64,000 nucleotides of DNA from Heliopora coerulea. Taxonomy: Eukaryota > Cnidaria > Anthozoa > Scleralcyonacea > Helioporidae. Shown piece after piece: positions 38,646-50,600 of the stretch. A program made the translations under genes and the position numbers. The notes under the pieces were generated by a model that saw only the letters and a list, made by a program, of their open reading frames with translations, was not told where the DNA came from and did no database searches. Location of the stretch: contig JASJOG010000091.1 of NCBI GenBank assembly GCA_030142905.1, positions 744,001 to 808,000 of the forward strand. Direction: 5' to 3'. Position 1 is the stretch's first letter. Every line of letters starts with the position of its first letter.

Positions 38646-38695
<50 letters not shown>

Positions 38696-41600
38696 GTCCG
38701 ACCCCTGACGGATGAAGGTCGCAGTTAGCGCCCGAAAATTTAGTCTTTTAGTCTTTTTGAAGTTTTAATAAAGTTTTAAGATGTGAGATTTTAATAAATT
38801 TTGAATCTGATCTAAAATCTTAAAACTTTATTAAAACTTTAAAAAGACTAAAAGACTCAATTTTCGGGCGCTAACTGCAACCTTTATCGGAGTTATTTCA
38901 AAAATTTCGGCAAGTCAAGTTGAGCTATTTAACTGGTCTCTGTGTCCAGAAAAATCTTGATTATAGTAAATATGAGCCTGGTAAATCTGCGTGTTCATTA
39001 ACCGAGTTTTCATCTAACACAGAACGTAAAGCTTCAAGAAAAATACGTTTATGGTAGTTCGTTACACCTCTCCCCACAACTTCAATGTCTGTTGTGGTTA
39101 CATCGTGTCCTGTTTTTTCTGCCTGATCTTTTATTGTTGATTCATTTCTCTTTCTCACCCCTGGTTTATGTTCTAACCATCTGAAGTTCCATGACCTTTT
39201 TGTCTCACCAATATATGTAAATGGACAAGATTTGTATTTAAATTTGTACACGATGCCTTTAATCTGATTTTCTGAGGGTCTTTCTTTAGGTCCTTGAAAA
39301 ACATTTGACAATGTCTTTACCAGCTTAAATGCTCTTTTTATCCTGGCTTCGACGAGGATTCGTTTGATTCTTTCTGAAATACCTTTTATGTAGGGTAGAC
39401 ATGAAAAACCTCGGGGATTAATGTTTTTGATCCGATGAACCTTGTTTTTTGGACTAAATACTTTTTTAATAAATGCCTTATTGTAACCGTTCAGTATCAG
39501 ATCTTAAAACTTTTTCCTTTTCTTCTGCCTTTAAATCTTTCCCGCACGGAGTGGCATATACTCTATCTAATAGAGTTTTTACAACGGCTTTTTTGTCTTG
39601 CGTTGGGTTATGCGAATCAAAGGATGGATATTCGTCACTATGCGTGGTTTTTCGGTATACTTTGACTTGTATTCTTCCATTCTCCTGAGTATAGATTTCA
39701 GTGTCCAAAAACGATATATACTAATTCCCTTGGTTGATCGAAGGGGTCTCAATCATAAATTGTGTTTATTGATGGTATTTAAATGAGAATGGAATCTTAT
39801 TACATCTTTCCTCTTTAGGCATGTACTTGAGTCATCCACATTACGTCTCCACCAACGTAGCGGAACCGGAGAAGTTTCCAAGGCAATTTTCTCAATTCTC
39901 TCCATGACTAATTCGCCGATAACAGCACTTACTGGTGACCCCATGGCGCAGCCAAAGATCTGGTGGTAATGGTCCCCAACAAATTTGAAAAAGATAAGAT
40001 AAACAGGAACTAGGAAAACGAACCAGGAAAACGTCTTTTTTTTTTTTAAAATTCGCATCTTCAAAATTTTAAGAAAATGTTTTTACTTAATGCTATCCGA
40101 GTTCGTTGATAGACACATGTATTCGCCGTTTTTTAGATAAGATTTTTTCACCCTCCCCAAAGGTTCCCTCGTCTCCAAGAAGATCGTTTACTTTTGTCTT
40201 CCCTCCACTGGACAACATAGCCTCGAAATTCGTACTCAGAGTCGGAAGTTATACTCCAATGCTTTTCCTCACATTAACCTCCGCTTTGGTATTCGTCCTT
40301 TTCTCCGGTTGTCTCACTTTTTTGGTTTTAAGGATAGGATTTCCAAAGTTTTGAGATCTCGTGTTGTTTACCGTTTACCTGAACATCCTGACTCGTCTGA
40401 TGACTTCATCATCTTATCTGCACAGTGAGTTTATCGTATACATCAAAATGTACTTCAGCATATGACAATCGTAGCGTGGAAATGGGTCTTAAAATAAACA
40501 CACATTTGAGACGTGTGGTCTGTCCTGCCATGATGGACACAATGTGGACAAATTCATCACTCATACAGATTTTAAAATCTATTTTAGACAACTTACTAGT
40601 TTTATTCTTGTGTTACTGAAGTATCTTTACTGTCCTTCAACTTTTTTTTTTTTTTTTTGTTTTTTCGGGTTTTTTTTGGGTTTTGTTTTTTTTTTTTGGG
40701 GGGGGGGGGGGTTACCACAAAAATCAGGCCTTAAAAATTGGTAGAATAACCCTGAATAGTCCTCAACAAGAATTTTATAGCTGAAACCATGGCTAACTAC
40801 ACAGCTAATGAATCAAGAGACGTAATTACCTTCCCTTTTCGTTTTTTACTTCCTGTTGCCTTCATATCCACTGGAACGACGTTGGCCAACGCTTGGTGAA
40901 GATGCTGCTTCAAATTATTCGTTTCAAAATGATGTTGTACGACACTCAAGACCTGGCAAAGTTAAAAAAGAGAGCTCGGTAAAAGCTAAGTTTGCAGTTT
41001 CCTTATGACTATTTTGTAGGTATTTCATCATGTTTCAAAGGTTAATTAAACGCAACGGAATGGAAAATTGTGGAAACAGCAAAAGGGATCATTTAGGACA
41101 TTATGACAAAGAGAGCGAAGCGTCATTAGGCAAGTTGTCAGGAGCTTCACTCCAGAAGCATTTTGCCTTAAAATCTATCAAAATAAGCACATTCGAAGCA
41201 GGTGTATTTGGCAAATATGTGCAAATATGACTGGTGTAAAATAGAAGGTGCACAATCAAGATTCAGGAAAATGGGACAAAATAATTTGATAATAATATCA
41301 GAGAGATTTCCGCTGTTTTAAGTCGCCAATGACCCAAGAAGAAGAGGGAGGCTAACCGTTAATCACACTTGAAAGCAGAATTCCCCAGGGATGCCATGCC
41401 TAAGGCGGTAGATTCAATTTAGAGTAAAAGGGACTAAAAAGCATGAAAGCGAATTTGTTTTTCCGTCCAAGGTAAACCAAACGATACCTTGCGAATAAAT
41501 ATTCTACGCCTGCAAAAAAAATACAACCATCGTTAACAGATTTCAGATGGAACTCAAATTAGAGACAGTTATTTTTTAATTGCTGACGTTCTGCCACTGA

Positions 41601-44600
41601 TCATATAACATCTTCAGAGAAATAAAAATTGCTTAATTCTTTAGTGGTGGAGTTCAATATAGAATCTCCCAGTCACTTGGGATATATTTCGAAGACCGAA
41701 ACCTGGGTGAATTCAGCTATTTCATCCAACTAGAAGGTCAGTTTGTTTGCCTTATAACTTTTTAGTAGCTGATTATTTTGATGTCTTTTTGGCGAATCCG
41801 CATAGTATGCTATTTTGAATGATACCTTCATTGAAGACAGACAGAACGGAGTGTCCCACATGAAATGAAACTAGACTATTCTGCGAAGAGTGAGCGGCAT
41901 AGTCGAGAGACAAAGTTCCCGTGAACTCACTGTCCCCTTAAGAAAGGCAGGAAAGGCTAGCCAAGTCCTTAAAGTTAAATTTAAAAGTCGGTCGTCTTTG
42001 TTTGCTTTTTCTTTAACAACGTTATAACACACAAACTTGAAATTTTGTTCTGTTGCTTGATTTGTCGATTTGTTATGGATGAAAATCCAAAGAACAAACG
42101 TAGGGTCGTACACGACCCTATATTTGCTTGCAAAGAGTTAAGAGAGGTGTGCTTATATTATCCAGGGGTTAAAATAGCAGCCGGCATTATTGCTCCTTAG
42201 CCGGCGATTTTTTTGGCGATTTTAGCCCCCATATGCAACAAAATAAACATTGGAAAGCAAAAATAGCCGGCCGAAATAAGTAGGTTTCGCGTAAGAGTCG
42301 GTAAATAAATTTAACTGACGAATATTTATTTTAAACCCTGATTATCCCATACAAGTGGGTAAAAAAAGAAAATAAATGGTTGCAAAGGAATATGAAGAAT
42401 GACGGAGGCAAGACACAAGGAAGTGAAAAGACAGGAGGAGGACACTTAAGCCCAACTCAAGTAAACATTGTTACACTGCCAGCTACAAAACGTCGATAAT
42501 TAAAATTCACAACGTCTCCAACATGAGTTCTGTCTGAATTGTGTGGAGAGATGGTTCCTACCAAGAAATTTTTCCCGGCCCTATAACGAACGAACACTTA
42601 CAACTAGATTTCGATTCCCGTCTGGTACTTCAATTGCGACGATTTAAAACAATATCTCTTTGAAAATTAAATAAAGCACACAAGTACAGAAAAAAGGAAT
42701 AAAAACCCACCAGCCTTCGTTCCTACTCGCATTTTAGAGTAATCCTTGAGGGTCAACAATATTTAATATGTCTTAAAGAAAGTATGTGCTGCGTAATTCT
42801 AGTTCACTTAAATATTTTCTGAATATTTTCTGAATTATTCCTTTCTTAATTCACTCACACTCATATTTGAAAATCCTAACCCTAATCTATATTAATTACT
42901 CATTCTCAGGGTCTCTGCGAAACCCAACCCTACAACTCATTAGAATTCATTGCGTATGTTTCCTACAACGTGACTTCAATGTTCCACTACGGCCATACAG
43001 ACCTTGAAATCCGACCTTCTGCCGATCTTGAAACGACGTCCGTCAACTGACCTTCCTTTCAAGCTGACGCCAGTGTATTACTACAAGAGTTCAGCCTTGT
43101 CCTCCTGAATTAGTTTGACATTACGTCATTGTACCCATTAAAGTAGTCTCACCCTTTGCCAACTAATTAAGTGATGAATACTCAGGGAAAAAGTCGTCTA
43201 AAATTATGTGGAAATAATCACGTGTCTTTGGAAACATAGTGTGTACGAAGAGGTAAATGCAATACAGATATACATAAATGGTTCCTTCCACCACCCAGTC
43301 TGATATTCTCTAAAAATGCCCATTGTTCATAGGGTCAACAAATTAAGAATGTTCCGTTTCCGTGTATTTTCATTATAACCACCTATTAAGGTTCTTCTCG
43401 AAATTGACGTTAAAGAAAAGACTGCACTTGTGGCAAGCATGCGTAGATAAATGTATGATACACAATTCGCACTAATCATCGGACAATTTCTACTTGATTT
43501 CCATTTTCATTTGCCGCCTCAGATTCGCACGCCAACTGGGCAAAATGAAAGACATAAGCACAGCATTTGATCTTTCGTTAAAAAATACAAGCTTAATTAA
43601 ATACCTGATTTTTAGGAAATTGCGCTGCTTGAGCATGACACAGAAATGTCAGCCATTTATCCGCCTTTGCACAGTCTATTAAGAAAGCTGGAGTAAGAGT
43701 CATGTCGTGGGAGCAGCAAAACATTATCGGCAGTGACCAATATCGACTTGCTTCCCTTGATGACCTAAAAAAGGTGAAAAAAAATTGTCTCTTAATTAAA
43801 CAGACCTATTTCTAGCCCAGAGAGGCAGAGTAATGAGGTCAAATGGTCATCAACATCAGCAAAATGCCTGATCAAAAGAAAATTTTTCAACCTTGGTTAT
43901 TTATAAAGGAATTAAACAAATAATCAAATAAAAAACTTTATTTATAATCCATCAAAATATGTGAATTTACACTTTCTAGAAGAGTTTTATATAAATCTAA
44001 CAGGCCCATTAAAATGACAAAAAATCTCTAATTAAGTAATCAAGGAAAATAAATAATTTTATACACCGAAAATCCATCTCTATTCGTAGGATTACTTTAA
44101 TTTGTATTTCTTCGAATCCACTGCCTCAAAATAACAAACACACAAATGCTGTCTTGCCATTCCTGATTGTTCTTTACTAAATCTATCCAAATTATCTTAT
44201 TACGAATCTTTTTGGAAGTGATGTTATAGCCCTTCCCACATACACATCTCTACATTTTCCACATCTTATGTAATATACCTCTTCTACGGAATTACCATCG
44301 AATGAAAAACTTGTATGTTAACTTCATCCCCCTTCTTCGAATGAACATCATCCTTTGACATACGTACAATATTACAATACTCGTATTTTCATGACTATCT
44401 CCAATGAACAGCTCAACTTTAAGGTTTCTTGACCCTTTGGAAGTTATTACAGTGGTTTCTCCAAATATTTTTCTCAAATCTTTCGATTCGTGCAGTATAT
44501 AGGCCAAAGTGAATCAGTAATATCACCGTGCAACCCCAAGCAACCCTGAACATTTATCCATAAGGATGCAAATTGCTAAGATACTAAAGAGAAAATTTCA

Positions 44601-47579
44601 TGATTTGCCCTGAGGATGATTCTGAAATATGATAATAAAATACCGAGCTCACCTGTCTAAACCTTCTTTGCTAATGACATTTCTGGTTGAAGCCTCAAGA
44701 ACTGGTATCAGTGACTTCGGTTTGTATCGTTTGTCTTTTGTCCAGTTTAACAATTGCAACACTGTCGAAATATCAGAACAAATATGACCGCGCTTAACAA
44801 CGAGCTAAAAAGCTTTTCAAGTGCGAATGATACAAACGAGCGAAATCATCTTATAGGAACTCATAGGGAATTTCGTTTACTTCAAACCTAAAGAGACTAT
44901 TTGATGACGTATTATATGTAAACTTCTAGTTTCATAAGGTCGGCATGACACTTCCTTGTTTCTCATAGACTATACTCACCAACAGCATTCTTGAATTCGT
45001 CTGCAGTAGCGCATTGAAGTTCTTCTTTGTTACCGTGATTAAGAATTCTCCTCGCAGTTTCAATGTCAATTCTAAGAAATGAAGTGTCAACGCCAAGTAA
45101 TTCCAGAAAGGCAATACAGCTGCACGTAATCCTGTTGTTTCCGATATGTGTGATGGCTAACTGATAGGCTTTATTGGTTGTTTTTGTGATACTAAAAATC
45201 AAGACAATAATGAGAATTTAAACATGCAACCTGCAAAAGGAGGAAATTTGTCTTCCGAAGAAAACAATAAAAAGTATCCCAGCGCAGACAAGTGAAATAT
45301 AATCGACCACATTTTGGCAAGAAATATTTTGAACGTGACTTAACAATTACTGATGGAGAAAATTTCATGATTAACCTGCCCTGCTGAAGTCAACTAGAAG
45401 AGCTGAGTTAAGCATGATTCGAACTCGCATCATCGGGTTTCCGGACCGCTGCTCTTACCAGTGGAGCTACTGAGTCAACAGGAAACAGTATGCTAGTTAA
45501 ATACATTTCAAAAGCACGAGAGCTTCACGAGATTTAACTAAACCTTTATGCGTTACGAGTACGTGTAACGTTTCGATACTATTTTCAGAATCTTCCTCAG
45601 AGTAACATGAAGAAAGAATTTCATGAATTTCAGAAATTCTCTCTTCAGTCACACTGAGCATTCTGAGATTTCTGGACGTTACGCATCGTTTCGACACTGC
45701 ATTCTGGAGTCTTCAGCAGGGTTAATCCAGTTATTACAAGGCTCACGAGTTTACTTGTTGATTGGCGACGATATTTGTCAAATAGTAGTAAATTAGCTAC
45801 CGGTAATGAGCCTCCATAGTTACGATTCAATGACATGAGGGCACTTGTCATGTGTCCTTCGGCCTGCGTCTTTCTTGGTATGGGGATTGAGACTCATAAG
45901 GTAAGAATTTCTCCATACAATCTGATAGTTAAGACGTTGGCAAGAGATTCGCCAAGCGAAAAACGAATTCTTGACAAAAATATCAGTGCCCAGCACAAAA
46001 CACTGTTAAAAGCCCTAATTGAATTGAGAAAGTATAATATTTATTCTAACTTTTTGTTACTTAACCCTTTCGTGTCCGAAACATCTCCTCTCGACGAGCA
46101 AAATCGTCTGGCGTCAGTCAGAGTAAAATTGTTGGACGTTAGCCAGAGTAAAATTAAAAAGTTGGGTAAAGACCGGAGAGAGGTAAACCTGGACCACCTT
46201 CCGAGACAATATTACACATGAAGTGATATTCTAAATATATATTAATCAAAAGTAAGTGAAGAGAATTAGATTACACGTAGTTCGTTAAGCATTATGACGA
46301 GACTGAGGGTATAAAAGATGAGGCACAGGAGGAGAAAAGAATAAAAAAAGTGCGCAACTGATATGCGAATTAAGAGAAGGACTCAACTTACGAATTAATA
46401 AACTTTCACGCCAAAATTAATAAATTTTCAAGTAAGAGATGTTCAGATTTGAAAGAGCAAAGCAAATTATTTTAAAATCATTAAGAGAAATGGGATTTTT
46501 AGTGTCTAGGTAGTGCAAATGCCCACTGGTAGCTGGTGGACGTGCGCGATTTTTACCAGTAAGAGCCGAAGTTGCCATCTGTTCAGAAACGGGAACGAGA
46601 AAATGACGCGTTGTTCCACCTACATACAAAGCTCTGCAGCTTTGACACGAGAATATTATAGACCACATGCAATCTTAAATGAAAGAAATTCGATCGTTAA
46701 AAGGAAAAAAAATTGCAAGTGCCGAAAAGACAGGTGAGCTATGAAATGGATGCTAATTTGGAGGAAGGCCGAGTTTAACTCTAATGCATGAACTTATTTT
46801 CTTTCTTTCGTTATTTTCTCTTCGTTTTTCCTTTGTTCCCTCACTGGTTCTTTCGTTCATAGGTTTCCGATATATCGGACACTGTGTAATAAAGGATTAA
46901 CAACTGTTTTAATTGACTTTGAATTTGGTAGAAGTGTTTGCCGGTGAAAGACAAAGAGAAGTAAATTAAACGTTTGGGAGCCGAAGGAAATTTTGTTTGA
47001 TTTGAAAATCCAATTTAGCGATCTGATAAATTTCGTTGAAATATGACAGATGCACAAACATACATATATACACATACACACAAATGTATATCGCTATATT
47101 CCTCGGGCAAGTTTGGCGAAGATTAAACCATTATACCTTGATTTAGGGATGAATTTTCTGTGATGATACTTTGACAAATAAGCTGCGAAGGCGAATGACG
47201 GACGACCATGTTTGAGAAAATAGACATATGACAGCGTTTCTTTGTGAGCAAACTTCTCCACCAGGTCTTTTTGAGAGAAATGAGGCAAGTCAGTTGACAA
47301 ACCTGTAGAAACACAAGAACAAGTGGTTTACCCACTTATATTAGCCATCATGCAAGGTTTTATAAAGAGACTCTTCCTGAATTCATCGCCGTTTTTTCCT
47401 TCATTGCCATACACAACAAACTGTTAGCGAAGTGGTCTCAAAATGAACATTAAATCGTTCTTAGAATATATTAACATTAAAACAAAAATCCAGATATGTT
47501 GTACCAATATTAATAAAAATCAGTAGAACGTTCACTGACCAAAATAATTTATCGAAACGAACTTTCGACCACTAGACTG

Positions 47580-47677
<98 letters not shown>

Positions 47678-50600
47678 GATAACAAGTATCAATAACAAAG
47701 TCATATGGGTGCAGAGTGCTCAATACCGAGGTAAAGCGGAATAATCACAAGAAGTTCTTATGAAGTAACCAAATCTTGTGTTGTGATTATATATATATAT
47801 ATATACGTGAACGTTTAGGTTTACGAAATGCAAAGAGGGCTCAATAACGCAAAGAAAGAGCAAATGGGATTATATCGCTTACCTCAAAAAGCGATATATA
47901 TATATATATATATATGTAGATGTAGCTGTTTGGTCTCTGAAGAGAAGAGTGCTCAATACAAAGGTGTAGAGCTTTGATAGTCTATTAAGTTATAGCTTTG
48001 AGCAACTGTCGTTGCTCACGACAGTTGCTCAAAGCTATAACTTAATAGACTATATATATATATATATATATATAATAGCGAGCTATAAAGTGCTTATGCA
48101 TTGAAATTTTCAAAAACTTAATTTTATCGTAGTATTATAGTTCCATCTTTTCTGATTCGTTTGGTATACTCCACATATAAATTGAGAAATGAGAAGATAC
48201 TGATTTTATCAATTAAAATTGCTCACTATTTGCGAATTTTATCTGGATTAGTCCATGCCTTCGTGACGTCATAGTGAGGACGGAAGTGCGCATGGCTCGA
48301 TGATCATTTTGTTTAAACATGAGTTCATCAAGCAGCGAAAGCGAGGAAGGTGTAGTTACCGACTGGTCGCAAGAAAATTTACATAATGATGCAGGGGAAG
48401 AAGATATGCTTGTTGTCAATTCAAACGTAATCCCCTATGAGAATGAACCATTAGCGGTTCCAGGGCAAGAAGTACTGAATGTTGAACAAGACGTCGACGG
48501 TATTTCTCCTGATACTTTAGAGTCAAGATTCGACGGAAATATTTCAGTTAATCAATGGTAGGTAATGCTATTAAACCACATAATGCATTTTTTACGAGCG
48601 GAGACGATCGATAATAATGTTCCGGTTTGACGAAATCTTTCGTTGTTCGGTTGTAGGTGCACTTGTAGGATGTGCAGCACCCAGTTCCTTGCTGATGCCT
48701 TGGAATTTAGATGTTGTAGAGAGGTTAGTCCTGCCCTCTATCAGTTAACATTTGATGGCAGTATAGAGAAGATAAACTGCGTGACCGAGCACGAAGATTA
48801 TATTGCCATAACTCACCCAACTATACTGAAGACTGTCGCACCACTGTTGCGAGATAAAAATGGTCGATCACACAAAAGACGAGCTGAACAAAGTATGAAC
48901 GAGTGAGTGCAATAACAGCGACAGTCTTTTACACTTACAGATTAAAACTATAAGCGTTGGACTAGAATTTTTAGGTTGTTTTCAGCATAAAATTAACAGA
49001 GTAAATTCGTCTTGTGATATGTTGTTGCATACTCAAACCTGGAATTCTTAAGATGTTAGTATTTTTTGAAACAGTCTACTGGCGCTGGATTTTAAATTCA
49101 TTGTGTTCTCATAAAATCGCTTTTAATATTCTTTAATATTCTTTGGTTATAGGCATCTTAGAGCAGTGGCATACAGGTGGATAATTCGCTGGATGAGTGG
49201 GTCTCTTGGTTGGGAGAAGTCTCTTGACCTTTACCTTCGTGTATATACACAAATATAAGAAAGAGGTTTCTTGTAGAGCAACATGCACAGCATCAGGGGT
49301 ATGCATCTGCTCACGCAAGGTCTTAGATGTTTTAATTCATTGAGGAGCAATTGTGCCCTTTATCACCTTATCCTACTCACTTGGATAACTGCCTAGTTGA
49401 CTGAAGAAACTGTTTTGTTATTTACTCTGGTTAGAATTTGTGTCAGGGGTAGTATTTGGGCAGTGATTTCTGGGATGACCTTTCATAGGGTTCTTGCACT
49501 GTCTACACAACCGTGCTTTTTTTGCTGTTGGCTCAACATCTGATGTTTGTTCCAGAGTTTGTTGGTTCTGCAATTTAAATACAAGTATATGTTAAATTAT
49601 TACATTATAAATGTAATCTAACCAAGAGTTTTGTAATTAAACTGAGGCATTTTAAACTTGTTTTGTCAAACACAGTCAAAAACCTTGACCTTACACGTGT
49701 AAACTTAATTTTGTTAAATAATGTTTTGTATACAAAAATATTGTTACCAGTAGGGAGTAGTAAAGTGGAAGCCCGCTGTATTCTCTCCAGCTGGTGCTTG
49801 ATGGCTTCATCTCTGGGACGTCTGTTGGGAAAGTTCCTATTTAAAGGTTCTGGGACATTGTCCTTGTAACTAGTCAACACTGTACTCAACATTTTTGGTG
49901 AGGTTTTCAAGAAAACCATTTTAATTTCTTTGACATAACCCGAAAGCATAAATTTGAAATTCATTTTGTTCTTTAAATGGCTGACAAAACAAGATGATGC
50001 TTGAGCATCTAATGTTAACCCCATTTCTGTTTCATTTTACTCACTGTATGATGGCAGTGATGCAACTTTTTTGACAACTTCTTCACCAAGTTTAAACTTC
50101 GGATAGGTAACACCGAAATAAGTTCTTCCATCTATTGTTTTTTTGGGTTCTCTCTGAACATTTTCATTGAAGTGAAGGACTGCAACTGCATGCCTAAATA
50201 AAAGTTGTCAGCTTGAAAGAATTGTATAATTGACGAAACAGTAATGGGAAAAAAAATCAGGCCATTTAAATTTTGACTGCCATAAATGGACAAAGGTATA
50301 GCTTCATGGAAACATGGTATTCATTTTCAAACACCTTCACTGGCTTCAACAAAATGTACTGCCTCTGCCCTACGAACATCTGAAAATTTACCTGGAATAT
50401 GTTCCAATCCAAGAAAAGTGTGTCATCTCTGGGTGCCAGTTATTCAATGTTGAGTGGAACCCCTCAAGGTAGCTTGTTTGGGCTTCTGACGATAGGTTTG
50501 AAATGTCATTTAGAATTCTTTTCTCAAGCAAAATTGCAGAGAGCTGGTGATATGCTTTTGTATCTGTTTAAAAATAACAAATGTAGTTATCATTAGAAGA

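Noticed and set aside
41488..41509. 22-nt micro-exon candidate with good AG and GT signals
   Set aside because: Exons 10 and 11 are both in phase 0 at their junction; adding 22 bases would break the frame.
45497..45697. 66-codon minus ORF close to exon 8, considered as a spatacsin exon
   Set aside because: It overlaps the repeated hammerhead-like PLE-end motifs, and exons 7 and 8 already join in frame without it.
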